A stretch of DNA of 64,000 nt from Euclidia mi (Eukaryota; Arthropoda; Insecta; Lepidoptera; Erebidae): contig OX123190.2 of assembly GCA_944739405.2 (NCBI GenBank), positions 18,388,807 to 18,452,806 on the forward strand. The letters are read 5' to 3'. Within the stretch, counting starts at the first letter, position 1; the number at the start of each line of letters is the position of its first letter. Shown here in pieces: positions 1 to 10,802 of the stretch. Below the pieces are notes generated by a model, which did not search any database, was not told the DNA's origin, and worked only from the letters and a program-made list of their open reading frames with translations. Both the position numbers and the translations under genes were made by a program.

Positions 1-580
1 AGTGTCAAACATAATTACCAAAAATACCTAACAAATGTTATAAACTGATATTCTCGTTCTAATTATCAAAGACAATATATCTAAGACAAGTATATTGCAA
101 AACTTTTCTTCGGAATTGGTAAATCATATTCTCGAAGGGATGACAACCCTAGCACCGTCGCGTCGCGTTACTAACTCAGTAACGAGGTCGATGATTCACC
201 GCGTCATCGCGGCGCCTGCGATCCGCGATCCCACGTCTTCCCGACACAACGTACCCACGAACCACCGCCCTAACACTCCAGGGACCTGACTGATCTATTT
301 ACAACCGTTTGATGTGAAGCTGTGGTTGTCAGCCTAGAAAATTATACGTTAGACGCACTTTTATGTTTCGTTAGTCTCAAAAGGCTTCTATTCATATTAT
401 TAGACTGATGTGTCTATAGCTATATTATGTTTATATCGTAGATAAGTTGCTTAATACGGCTTTATACAAACAGCGTTGGCACGCACCGCGGCATATTGCA
501 TACAGGGCTTATAAGTACAAGCTGTCATCTGGCTGCAACATTTTTAGGTTTCCTTATAAGCTATTATAAGAAAACCTAAA
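1..580. other. no gene recognised; CpG-rich patch and hairpin
   Basis: I see no recognisable gene here. Bases about 145-275 are clearly richer in CG dinucleotides than the surrounding AT-rich DNA (repeated GTCGCG, CGCGG, GCGATCCGCG). In insects such patches often mark first exons or promoters, but I see no coding frame or core promoter I would trust. Bases 543-580 form a hairpin with a 17-bp stem (one mismatch) and a 4-nt loop, directly before the SINE that starts at 581. Confidence 0.5.
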
Positions 581-840
581 GACTGCCTCCGTGGTCCAGT
601 GGATATCGTATGCGACTGCTGATCGGAGGTCCTGGGTTCGATTACCGAGTCGGGCAAAAGTGTTACTGGGTTTTTCCGAATTCTCAGTAGCAGCACGGAG
701 TCTGGTGATGTGCCAGGTAACGGCAATAGGCTCGCCCCCTATTACGTGGGACCTAAAAATTCATGGCGAAATGTGGGTGTAATATTACCTCTGCCTACCC
801 CTTCGGGGAGAAAAGGCATGATGAGCCTATGAAAAAAAAA
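581..840 (+). mobile_element. tRNA-derived SINE (family a), near full length
   Basis: The copy has a Pol III style head with a box-B-like GGTTCGATTAC at 635-645. The body carries GGCAATAGGCTCG and ATTCATGGCGAAATGTGGG. The tail has CTGCCTACCCCTTCGGGG and ends in an A-run at 832-840. At least eight further copies with the same order lie in this window on both strands. This defines a SINE family transcribed from an internal promoter and copied by LINE reverse transcriptase. It has no coding capacity. Confidence 0.88.
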
Positions 841-2027
841 TTAAATTATTATTAGTATTTCTTCATGCCAATCAACGTCAGAGTTATAACATTTAATAGA
901 GTTTTTGAGCGGATGAAACCGTTTCATGATAGCCGAAGTAACAACAAGATACATAAATCACATACATCATACATATCATGTACTTTTATTAAAAAAGCAC
1001 ACAGCTTATGTTTGGATAAGAATAATTAGGGACAATCTTTAGAATGTAATCAAAATCACAAAGTATCTGCAAAGCGTATGTGGTGACTTGTTTTCGTTCT
1101 ATATTGTTATTTAATGCTTGCTATGTTTACAGAAAAATAGCAAAAGTAATATAACTATTCAAAAGGGTTGTTTCCAACTAGTCAAATCAAGCACTTACCT
1201 ATAATGAAATGTCAAAAACGACCTTTGCTACGGCGTTTCTATGAAATAAGACCTAGTAACGTCATAGTTTTTTGCTGTCAAATAGAATACTTTTTATCAG
1301 TAAATATTCGATAAAAATTGTTAAATAAAGTTTTAACATTAATTAATGAATGAAACTACCATTATTTTGACATATTTCATTAGATAAAAATAGTTGTATA
1401 ATTTATTTCACTTGTAGGAAACTTCCCTATTATTTGCGTTACCGTGGTAATGTGGTAATGAAGGTGGCAAATACTTCATCAAAAATTTTCGGAGTGTCCT
1501 ATCCAGCTACCAGATACACTTTATGATACGTTAGAGCCGCATGGGTCTCTGCAAACGTATCCAATAGTAACTGAACACACTATGGTATAATATTAAATGG
1601 GGTAGTTGCACCTATACTGCCATTTGCAATATAAAAAATAATTGCACTCTTGTGTAGAATGCTTTTGTTCCTAAATATAAGTCTTGGTCTTAACAGAACT
1701 TAATAAGCTGCTTTTAGCTATCAAAGTACAAATTATTAGACCCAAACGCCCTCATAAGTGCAATTATAAGATTGTTTTCGCCTTAGCCTGTTCGACAAAA
1801 CTTATTTTTAAGATATCTAACAACATAGTTTTTAAATTCAACCGGTCATCTAAGTTGGGTACAAGTCGATAGTGCAATGGATGCGATTTCAAATGATCTC
1901 TTAACTACTCTAAAGTAGCAAAATCCAGTAGTATCTTGAATAAGCGTCGTTTAATTACAAAAACGCTAATCCGACATGTGACGATGATCGAATGAACTAT
2001 TAAAATGAAAATTGTAAAGTTACTTAC
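841..2027. other. AT-rich, nothing recognised
   Basis: This is AT-rich sequence without a convincing ORF, RNA gene or repeat that I recognise. The longest open frame is about 60 codons and looks like chance. Confidence 0.5.
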
Positions 2028-2085
2028 CCGACGAAGCGGCGCGCGGCGTCGCGTCGCTGACGCAGCGTTTACACAACAAAGACAA
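2028..2085 (-). other. possible non-coding first exon with splice donor
   Basis: A short block dense in CG dinucleotides (GCGGCGCGCGGCGTCGCGTC) ends, read on the minus strand, at CGG followed by GTAAGTAA. The GTAAGT occupies 2022-2027. A CG-dense block abutting a consensus donor is typical of an insect 5' exon. No start codon, initiator or downstream exon can be tied to it in this window, so a gene here is inference only. Confidence 0.22.
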
Positions 2086-2089
2086 CGGC

Positions 2090-2429
2090 TTAAGTAACAA
2101 TATTATAACTTACTTATTACGCGAAACAATGGGGTGACAGAATCTTCCTACAAATAACACTTACCTAATTAATTTATTCACAGTAAAGTTATGTCGCGTG
2201 TTGATGAATTAATTATGCAGATTTCAACTAAATCCGTATCAAAGCGACGCCCCGTTATACTCGCCTAAAGCCTTTAGCCTCTGCGCACATTGATAACATG
2301 TCGCGGGAATTTTTGCGAGCTCGAAAAATATAATTATCTACCTATGTAGCTTGATAGAAATATCAATGACAATCAGCCACAATGATATAATCACGACATT
2401 TCGAGGACAATGAAATCAATATAATTCAT
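2090..2429. other. AT-rich, nothing recognised
   Basis: No ORF or repeat that I recognise. Confidence 0.45.
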
Positions 2430-2660
2430 CGTCATCTGGGCCTAAAGACATCCACTGCTGGACATGATGGGCCTTGGGACGTTCTTTTTTTTTTTTTTTT
2501 TATTTATTTTTTTTTTTTTTTTTAAGCATAGGAAGACAAGCGAACAAGCGGATCACCTGATGGTAAGTAATCACCGCCACCCTTAGACACCTGCAATGCC
2601 CGAAGGATCACAAATGCGTTGCCTACCTTTGTGGCAACAGTGGCTCAAAATCGGTCTGTG
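2430..2660 (-). mobile_element. two retroposon tail remnants joined by poly-T
   Basis: Bases 2430-2480 resemble the tail of the SINE at 54893-55130 (ATCCACTGCTGGACAT). A long T-run follows (about 2485-2523). After it comes a segment with CAAGCGGATCACCTGATGGTAAG and a CACCGCCACCC stretch, the same family as 13000-13300 and 17888-18155. The T-run places the poly(A) end of that second element on the minus strand. Confidence 0.6.
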
Positions 2661-3712
2661 TGTGTAAAGTTATGATAATTTACTAAAGATATCTAAATGT
2701 TATGAAATTTTAATGTTTTATCGGTTCGGCTAGAGACTGAGACTATTTTGAAATCAACATTGGAGACTAAATACCTAAATAATCTTCTGTCTCATAAGCT
2801 CTATTGCCCTCCCTGAGCGTACGGGCCCTAATCTTTAGTAGTTAAGCTTTGATATTGAACATTTTTATTAGACATTGTGTAAAGAGTTTTACGTATTAGA
2901 GAAAGTTTAATTCGTGATCATGTTCTCTAATTTAAACATTAAAGTTTGCTCTTCGGAGCTATGTGTCTGAACTTTAAGCTAATAACGATTCTGTTTAATA
3001 AATAGAAGGCTTACACTACGTAGACGAATTAATCTATCTTGATAATACAAAATAGGTTTTATGTACGATGGAATAATCTTGTATCCTTGGCTTTTACAAT
3101 TTGCGGTACCTTTACCGGCTGCTTCAAAACCACACACGCTAAGGTATATCAGAGAGGTCCACCAGCGTAGGTAAAACTGTTCAGGTGGCCGTGGCAAAAT
3201 ATATTCAAAATACTGCGCAATAGTGATTCAGGCTTTTTGGGTAGGGGAAGAGGGTCTTATTCGACTTTGGCAGGGCCTTGACTCTGGGCGGAGGAGGTTT
3301 GATGAAGAGAAAGAAAAACACTTAGAAGTGACCTTAAGGAAACAGGCAGTTCTAGTTACTTTTCTTATTAAAGATTGAGATAATGAACCGTTCTTCGCAC
3401 TCAGGATGGTAGCTAGCTACCTCTAACACGCATCGTAAATCGCTTCATAAAGCCAAGCAGTGACAATAAATTTCATATAATATTCAATTTAAAATTCATC
3501 CAATGTATTTCAACTTATGATGAATTTCATCACCCTTTTTTCGACATGCCTACAGTATTTATCAGTTACATGAAAAATAACAGGAAGAGAATGACAGTAG
3601 AATAAAAGTGATTTATTTTTCATTTTCAATTTTCATTTATTTTGTGATCGTATTTATTTCGTCAAAGATTTCATTCCGATGAAAGCACGCATGTAGAGGC
3701 ATATAGTACCCC
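2661..3712. other. AT-rich, nothing recognised
   Basis: There is no supported gene. Around 3230-3310 a purine-rich stretch (GGGTAGGGGAAGAGGG) faintly resembles the retroposon tails at 13 and 18 kb, but it is too diverged to call. Confidence 0.4.
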
Positions 3713-4220
3713 ATTTTTAGGGTTCCGTACCTAAAAGGTAAAAACGGGACGCTATTACTAAGCCTCCGCTGTCTGTCTGTCTGGCACCAGGCTGTATCTC
3801 ATAAACCGTGATAGCTAGAAAGCTCAAATTTTCACAAATTATGTATTTCGGTTGCCGGTATAACCACAAATACTAAAAATTAAAAAAAACATATTAAGGG
3901 GTGTCCCATACAAAAAACTTGCTATTTTTCGTATTTTTTGCTCAAAATTACTAACTGTAACAGGTAGACGCTTTAAATTTTTATAGAATATGTAATTGTA
4001 TATTACCTTTCAAAATAAATAATTATATTAAAAAAGTAAATAATAAAGGGGGGTTCCCATACAACAAACGTAATTTTTAAGCAATTTGTTACTCGATCTT
4101 AATAAACCGGTAGAAATTTATAAAGTATTTCAGTATACATACAACGAACGTGATTTTCTTTTATTGATGATGGTACGGAACCCTTCGTGCGCGAGTCCGA
4201 CTTGCACTTGCCCAATTTTT
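3713..4220 (+). mobile_element. (GTCY)n-carrying MITE, copy 1
   Basis: The element opens with TTTTTAGGGTTCCGTACC and closes with GGTACGGAACCC plus a GCGCGAGTCCGACTTGCACT tail. It carries a short (GTCT)n tract at about 3770-3783 and the phrase GGCTGTATCTCATAAACC. The copies at 5935-6454 and 56221-56893 share this order. Lepidopteran MITEs with hitchhiking (GTCY)n microsatellites are known, and this matches that type. It is non-coding. Confidence 0.82.
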
Positions 4221-4852
4221 TTAAATATAGGTAAAATAAAACTGTAGGTCAAATTGCTGTACCATAAACAATAAAATCTGTTTAATGTTTTATATGATGG
4301 TAAACATAACAATTCTTTAGACGTGTAAGTAAGTAATAGAGCCTTAATGCATTTAATAACACACACAAGTACCTATTTTATAAGAAAATGATAAAAGCTA
4401 GTAAATATAAACCTATATTTTATACCTTTCTAAGTATAAAATGAAACATGAAAATAAATGTTCTTTTATGAAGCGTACTAAAAACCTAAAACATTATGCG
4501 ATATTATATTAGCACAGGTATTATTTTGCAATGATTTCCCAGGTGTGTATAAACAATAATAATTATTAAAATTTGCCTTAAAATTAGGTAGCATTTTCCT
4601 TGTATTTACCAAATTAATTAACTAGAACGAATAATGTGATCATTTATAAACGTAATTGATATTACCGCTTCCAAGAGCAAGCCAGACAATAATTCCAATA
4701 ATAATTTTAATGCGTAATATGACCATTAAAAGTCAGACCATATTGAGTCTAATACTTCAATGTTTACTTAGGTACTTGTTTTCCTGCATATTGTCAGGCA
4801 TACGTCCGAACAAAGTCAAATACCCAAAGCAGTCTATCTATTATCAAATTAT
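4221..4852. other. AT-rich, nothing recognised
   Basis: No gene, RNA or recognised repeat before the ATAC microsatellite of the following SINE. Confidence 0.45.
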
Positions 4853-5126
4853 TACATACATACATACATACATATCGTCACGCCTTTTATCCCTGAAGGG
4901 GTAGGCAGAGGTGTATTTCTACACCCACTTTTCGCCAGATATACTTTAGTCCCACGTAATAGGGGGCGAGCCTATTGCCGTACCGGGCACATTTCCAGAC
5001 TCCGTGCTGCTACTGAGAATTTTGTGACAGAAAAACCCAATAACACTGCCCGACCCAGGAATCGAACCCGGGACCTCCCGATCCCACGCGCACATTTATG
5101 CCGCGAGACCAACGAGGCAGTCGTAT
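4853..5126 (-). mobile_element. SINE family a, reverse copy with (TATG)n tail
   Basis: Read on the minus strand, it has the tRNA-like head (GACTGCCTCGTTGGTC, then box B in CGGGTTCGATTCC), the GGCAATAGGCTCG body and the CTACCCCTTC tail. The 3' end is a (TATG)n microsatellite at about 4853-4874 instead of poly(A). The RTE-like LINE C-terminus at 34338-34700 ends in the same microsatellite, which supports a shared retrotransposition machinery. Confidence 0.85.
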
Positions 5127-5262
5127 AGGGTTTGATGTCGAGTTTTCCGTCTCTACGCAAAGATGGTATTTGCATCGTGTTATCCCTTAGTCGCCTCTTA
5201 CGACACCCACGGGAAGACAGGGGGTGGTGACACTTGTATTCTATGCCGTCAACCACACGGCT
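5127..5262 (-). mobile_element. SINE family c fragment
   Basis: The segment contains TCGCCTCTTACGACACCCAC, then a GGTGGTGACA block and CACACGGCTAATC. Related copies lie at 36530-36770 (+), 54893-55130 (-) and 61885-62045 (+). The copy is partial and directly abuts the family a SINE. Confidence 0.65.
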
Positions 5263-5934
5263 AATCAAATTATTGTATCTTTCGATAACCTATAAGCGGT
5301 GAGTCGATTCCAAACTAGGCAGAGATCGTATACAGACAACTGCCTGAATACACTGAAGATCCCTATATTTGTCAAAATATATACAAATTTTAGGTAAATT
5401 ACATCAGAGACATATTGAGTCTTCAAGCAAATATTTATTGGGCAAGGGTATTGAAGAAAAGACCAAACGATTGGCTTAGTGCTGGACTGACCGTCAATCG
5501 TCTAATAATTTTATTCTAATTTGTATTTAAGGCAATAACTAGATTCGATATTTAGGGGAAAATCTTTATGAAGTTTATTCCGTATAAATTCAATAAATAA
5601 TTGATACATTTGCGAATACCACCGACCACCAGGTTTATTAGGTACTTCATCGTTTAACATAACCTTTTAAGAGACTCATACGAAACACGGTGATATACAA
5701 AGCTACCAGCCACTATGTACTGATCTCTTTTTGTACGACTACGCAACGACTGAAAAGTTGCAAAAAGAAGCTAATTTATAATGCAAACTACATTTTTTTA
5801 TTGCAATACTAAATCTAAGCAATCTTTAAAATAAGCTTTACCAATATAATGCAAAGTTCTGGTATATTACGAGCAATTACGAGCTTCTTTTTTGTAGTGA
5901 TGTGCTTTTGTCAGAAATTAAGCATTTGACTTTC
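5263..5934. other. AT-rich, nothing recognised
   Basis: No supported feature. Confidence 0.45.
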
Positions 5935-6454
5935 TTTTTTAGGGTTTCGTACCTAAAAGGTAAAAAACGGAACCCTATTACTAAGCCTCCGCTGTCTGTC
6001 TGACTGTCTGTCTGTCAGTCTGTCCGTCTGTCTGTCACCAGGCTGTATCTCATAAGCCATGATAGCTAGAAAGCTGAAATTTTTACAAATTATGTATTTC
6101 GGTTGCCGCTATAACAACAAATACTAAAAATAAAAAAAAATTAAGGGGGGTCCCATACAAAAAACGTGTTTTGTTTTGTATATTTTGCTCAAAATTACTA
6201 ACTGTTACAGGTAGACGCTTTAAATTTTTACAGAATATGTAGTTGTACATTACCTTTCAAAATAAATAATTAAATTTAAAAAAAGTAAATAATAAAGGGG
6301 GGCTCCCATACAACAAACGTAATTTTTAAGCAATTTGTTACTCGATCTTAATAAACAGGTTTTAAGTGTACATACAACGAACGTGATTTTCTTTTATAGA
6401 TGATGGTACGGAACCCTTTGTGCGCGAGTCCGACTCGCACTTGCCCAATTTTTG
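5935..6454 (+). mobile_element. (GTCY)n-carrying MITE, copy 2
   Basis: Same architecture as 3713-4220, with a longer GTCT/GTCC/GACT microsatellite at about 5994-6037. It has the TTTTTTAGGGTTTCGTACC start and the GTACGGAACCC closing inverted repeat, followed by GCGCGAGTCCGACTCGCACT. Copies 1 and 2 differ chiefly in microsatellite length and scattered substitutions. Confidence 0.85.
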
Positions 6455-7128
6455 TATATTTAAGATGACTTGGTATTTAATTATATAGTGCCAGTGGAGC
6501 CATCCCCATTTCCTTCTCTATCATTTTGGTCCTATTCCTTTTCTCAACCAGGTTGGCAACGCACTTCTAACTCCTCTGGGGCTACTATGGGCAACTGCAA
6601 TCGCTTACCACCAAGCATTCCATGTGCTCCTTTGCCTCATACTATGCCTATTCGCATATTCTTTTGATGAGAGTGAAGGAAGCAATGGAGATAATTATGT
6701 CAAGACCGTTGCAAAAGACCGTAGTCTCCCTTTTAGAAACATGCGTAAATATATGTACCTGTATATGTATGTAGGTTCATATCCAAATTGTTTAGTTTTT
6801 GTTATAATGATTCAAAGATGTACTAATTAATCCCTTGTGCGATGATTAAGATACGCAGTGTAAGTATACCTAATGATGGATCAGTTTATATTGGTCATTG
6901 TTCTGCACGTTTGGGGTAACAAGTATTATGATTCAGATTGACAAACGATTAAAGTCCACATGTATGAAGGAAGTAATAATTAATATGCACATATTGATGA
7001 ATAGAATGCATTGGTGACTAAATTATAGTTCCACTAAATTGAATTCATAACAAAAGAAAAGGAAAATTTATGAAGTCTTCTATTTAAACGTTTGTTGATA
7101 TGTTAATTACGAAAGTTTTACCAGCAAA
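6455..7128. other. retroposon tail-like segment, then unrecognised DNA
   Basis: Bases about 6540-6660 (GGTTGGCAACGCACTTCTAA, then ATCGCTTACCACCAAGC) resemble a diverged copy of the retroposon tails at 13.0 and 17.9 kb in opposite orientation. The remainder is AT-rich without a feature. The short ORFs over it appear to be chance. Confidence 0.4.
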
Positions 7129-7136
7129 GTTGTTAT

Positions 7137-8163
7137 TAGGGAATGCAAATCTCGCGAGATTTGGGACCAAGCGAGATGTCGCGAGATTATGAAGCCAATC
7201 TCGCGAGATTTCGCCAATTTCGAGATCTCGCGAGATTGACAGCTTTGTATGTTTTTTTGTAAATAATCGCAATATTTGAATAAATTAGGATATAAATAAT
7301 AACCATTTTAAGTATTATAAGATAATCATTACTTTTCACGAACTTTTCAATAGACTTTAATGCTTAAAAAATTGTTTGACGTACCTGTCTATAAATTTTT
7401 TAATAAACTTTTATGAAGTAAACTTTTACGGACGGATCTGTCAAATAAGAAATGAAAGAAACAACAAGTCTTCGCTTCTAATATCAAACAAAAATCTTTT
7501 AGTAATAAAACATTTCTTTTATAATAAACAAAACAACGAGAGGTCAAAAAAATATACTTATCATCTATGTTGCTAAACTGAGGTATTATTATCAATTAGG
7601 TAAATAAAACTATATCTACTCTGTAGACTTTTTAGATATTACAGATTAATTAACAAAATATACCAATAAGGCAGACTATTAGAAATTACAGAACCTAACT
7701 AACAAAATATACCAATCAAAGGGACGATTGGTTCAGTTCAAATCACAAGCCATTATTACGAATTATTTTCAAAGGAGCTCCTTCAGAAGCGCACAATGTC
7801 CAAAAAATCGTCTGCTAACAGCTTCCTTTTCTGTTGACCAGATAACCAGCCGCTGAGAAGGCCCTTTCGGATTCAACGCGAATTGAAACCGCAGTTCTCA
7901 GGCAGACATCCACGAACTGCAAAAGTTTGCCTTTTGAACCCCCCGGACTCGTATAAATTCATTTCATTTTTTATTAATGCCGATACCGACTGATTGCGAT
8001 CCGTCCGTGTCAGTACACGCTTCGAATAAGACGTTTTTATGCTCGAGTGCAATCTCGTAAATCTCGCGAGATCTCGCCCATTTTTCGACCGAGATTAATC
8101 TCGCTAAAAAAGGCCGAGATCTCGCGAGATCGAGATCTCGCGAGAACGAGATTGCATTCCCTA
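7137..8163 (-). mobile_element. defective hAT element, copy 1
   Basis: The element is 1027 bp with inverted ends TAGGGAATGCAAATCTCGCG and GAGATTGCATTCCCTA. It is flanked by GTTGTTAT (7129-7136) and GTTGTTGT (8164-8171), an 8-bp target duplication with one mismatch, as expected for hAT. Both subterminal zones are packed with TCTCGCGAGA-type palindromes, probably transposase-binding repeats. A remnant of the hAT C-terminal domain lies on the minus strand at about 7756-7975. It is frameshifted, so the copy cannot make its own transposase. The second copy is at 58924-59938. Confidence 0.88.
7756..7975 (-). pseudogene. hAT transposase C-terminal remnant
   Basis: The minus strand encodes a match to the hAT dimerisation region: VESERAFSAAG, then after a frame change an LDILC-like stretch. 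It corresponds to the remnant in the copy at 58924-59938. Both copies keep the same GGAAGCTGTTAGCAGACG context across the frame change, which suggests they descend from one already broken master. No catalytic DDE part or BED finger is present. Confidence 0.75.
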
Positions 8164-8506
8164 GTTGTTGTGTAGGTAATAAATAATAAAATTTAAATAA
8201 TCTCAGTCTTTTGTACACTTAAGCTCATTAAACGCTCGCAGATATGAAAGTCGAACCAAAACATGCAGTTGGTCGAATTGCATAAGGCCCTTTCGCAGTG
8301 GCGTAGCGTGGGTTTTCGCCGCCCGGGGCCGATCAGAAATTTGCCGCCCCCTCTTCTTTTAGGTACCCCACTAAATCTGCCTGAAGTGTAAGGTTTTTCG
8401 GGTGTAGGTATGTTTGTATGTTCATTAGCTTGGCTTTACGGCTTGATGGATTTAAACAAATTATCATTTGATTCGTCTCAATTGTAAGCAATAAAGCATA
8501 GGGTAT

Positions 8507-8653
8507 AGGTGTAGCGACTGCGGAGCTCCATCACAATCTATGGCGCATTTGCTTTCATGCCCTCTTTGCCCATCTACCTGCAGTAAACGAGGTCTTAAAG
8601 TGGCGTCAGACAATGCCGTTACCGTAGCCAAGTTTTGGGAACAGAAAAACTGA
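8507..8653 (+). pseudogene. non-LTR retrotransposon ORF2 C-terminus
   Basis: A 48-codon frame ends in TGA at 8651-8653 and reads RCSDCG, then MAHLLSCPLCPSTC, ending in VAKFWEQKN. The CxxC and HxxxCxxC spacing followed by a KFW terminus is the classic end of jockey/CR1-type pol proteins. The rest of the ORF is missing. The fragment sits inside the hAT element. Confidence 0.7.
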
Positions 8654-9256
8654 ACCAGGGACACAATGAAGAAGCATAGGGTATAATATTTTTAAGGGAG
8701 AAACCTGGCAGGTCTCAGTGGAATTTATATGTCGTGCAGCGCAGCGGCTGTTTCTCGGCTGCAATATAATTATGTATATGGCTTGTAGAATTTTCATAAA
8801 TAAAACTTGGATAGCTTTTAAAAAAATAGATCTTACGACTGTAATTACTTTTACATTCTTCTAAAGATATAAAATACCACGCACCTTTGTAGAGTTTGTA
8901 GAGTTCCTACAAATGGTAGAGTACCTACCTGAGTACTTACCTGAAAATAGCGCTTTTAACAGTGCCGAAATATCGGTTACTGAAAACAAAGGTACATGGC
9001 ATAATAATATATCCCGAACGAAAATGTAAAAGCAATCGTAATGACTCCAAATGTTTAAAGTCCTATGGTCCTGCCTGGCTTTCATCCGGGATGTCTTAGG
9101 GTATAAAATTGTATTAGGTTAGAGGTATAAAATTGTGTATAAAAACTTTCAACCTCCTCGAGATTCTCGAACTTTGTGTTGACCGTGCGACCCGCAGTGG
9201 CAACTCGCGTCCTTGCCTCATCAGTCCGAAGGTCTCGGCTGAAAGTTTACACTCCT

Positions 9257-9319
9257 TTTTTTGTGAGTTGAGGTCGGTGCATATACCTGTATCGTTTTAA
9301 GGCAACGCCTATTGTAGAA
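9257..9319 (-). pseudogene. LINE endonuclease scrap
   Basis: The minus strand encodes LKTIQVYAPTSTH, which resembles the core beta strand of the AP-like endonuclease of RTE/CR1 LINEs (QVYAPTS). It is only about 20 residues, embedded in an otherwise unrecognisable 64-residue frame. Confidence 0.4.
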
Positions 9320-10169
9320 TTTAAGTACGAGGTAGGTACGCCACCTGGTTCGACACACTATCGACTTCCACAACGTTGTTGACAATCTTCCTCCTGTCCA
9401 GGAATCCGACACCACCCAAGAGAGTAGGTCGCCTTCCTGAAGGTAGAAGTACAGGTGAAATGCCAGCGTTAATTATTCAAATTACTTTCGAAAAAGTACG
9501 ACAAAAAGGCGCATGGATTTCGCATACAGGCGCTGGATTGGGTCAGCGCGGCACTGGGTAGATGTGACTTAATTCTACCTCGGGATCGGCGAGGTTTCTG
9601 TTCATTTAGTCGTAGACCGCGTTCGTTGTAGGTCGCCAGGTATAATTAATTTTAGTCACCTGCTGGCTCGGTGATGTTATAGACTCCATGCATCGCCGTT
9701 ACCGCCACCACGTCCTTGGCCGGGAATAATGTAGCTGGCGGAAACTGGATCTGAATCTAGGGTAATGGTATTCTCCTCCAAAATTTTATAGCTTGGCGAC
9801 CAAGAAATTGTGCCGCTGTGTGTTCGTGTGCGTCATAAAGGACGCAGGGCGTTGCTTCTCGCACCGGTGACGTTGCTGCCCGTCACCGATTTATGCCATT
9901 TACCAACTCCTTATACTCGCAAAAATAAGGAGTTGAGAGGCGAAATCTATAAGTTTATGGACAAATCCCGCGTCTCGTCCCACAGGGTTGCGTCCAAATA
10001 TTAGCAGAAGGCGTTTGTCGTATGTGTAATAATTGGCTTTGATTTTAACGCAAATATCGTAAATATTGGAGTCAAAGTTCAAATAGCGTATAGTTAAACC
10101 GCAGGTGTGACCATTGTCTTAGGTAGATATCGAAGAAAACAGGTACAGGTCGCACCTGATTTCTTCCAT

Positions 10170-10346
10170 ATCTGTATACATAAAATCTAAGCTACAGCCA
10201 AAACTATGAAGCTGAAATTTGGCATGTATGTTCCTTGGGGATCGTAGGGGTGCACTAAGAAGGGATTTCCTGAAATTGCCACGGGATCGGGCAGAAACAG
10301 TTAAATTAAAAAAAAATTGCAAGCGTAGCTGCGGGCGTCCTCTTGT
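10170..10346 (+). mobile_element. Helitron-like element, degraded
   Basis: The copy shares GCTGAAATTTGGCATGTATG, CGTAGGGGTGCACTAAGAAG and GCGTAGCTGCGGGCGTCCTC with the solo elements at 22034, 24895 and 38713. The 5' end and the terminal CTAG are degraded. Confidence 0.75.
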
Positions 10347-10420
10347 TCAACTATAAAGATTATTTCGTATTTTGAAGCAAATCAAACATAATTTCAATAA
10401 TTAACACTGTTATTTTATCT

Positions 10421-10468
10421 GGCACGAGGCGCCCCTGGCGCCTGTGTGCGCCAGGGGCGCCTCGTGCC
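10421..10468. repeat. perfect GC-rich hairpin, 21-bp stem
   Basis: Bases 10421-10441 are exactly complementary to 10448-10468. The 6-nt loop is CTGTGT. The arm begins GGCACGAGGCGCCCC. A smaller inverted repeat (GTGCCGTGCGGCAC) follows at once. The stem is very GC-rich in an AT-rich context and lies near the right end of the hAT element. It could be a subterminal structural element. Confidence 0.9.
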
Positions 10469-10802
10469 GTGCCGTGCGGCACACATCGCACATAGGGGCG
10501 GCTCGGCAGTGATATATGGATTAATTAATTACTCATAACAGGCTCGCAGATCACCAGAATATTGGACACACGCAAGTTTTCAAGTAATGCAAATAATGAT
10601 GATTTTGTTTTCGATTGTTGTTCTTTCTACTGCGCCCACGACGCCATGCGGTCCTGCTGGGATAGTGTCAGTGAGCGCGCCAAGTATTTTAAAATTTGAA
10701 TTTTTATTTTATTTCTCGCGGCCACTTTTGCCGCCCCCTTAAATGTGCCGCCCGGGGCCATGGCCCCCCCGGCCCCCCCCACGCTACGCCACTGCCCTTT
10801 CG

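Larger units (their letters stand above)
8296..10794. mobile_element. hAT-type element, 2.5 kb, perfect 8-bp TSD
   Basis: The ends are CAGTGGCGTAGCGTGGG (8296) and CCCCACGCTACGCCACTG (to 10794). The flanking 8-bp repeat CCCTTTCG is exact (8288-8295 and 10795-10802). CAGTGGCG ends with an 8-bp duplication are typical of hAT. Both subtermini carry GCCGCCCGGGGCC. The interior is a mosaic: a LINE pol C-terminus (8507-8653), an endonuclease scrap (9257-9319), a Helitron-like insert (10170-10346) and a strong hairpin (10421-10468). I recognise no transposase, so it appears to be a non-autonomous carrier. Confidence 0.87.

Noticed and set aside
625..660. SINE heads considered as tRNA genes
   Set aside because: They keep box A and box B but do not fold into complete acceptor, D and anticodon stems, and they continue into SINE bodies.
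7389..7595. Similar ORFs at 7389-7595 (-) and 59521-59739 (+) as a conserved protein
   Set aside because: Both lie in the non-coding right part of the same hAT family. Similarity reflects the shared element, not protein selection.
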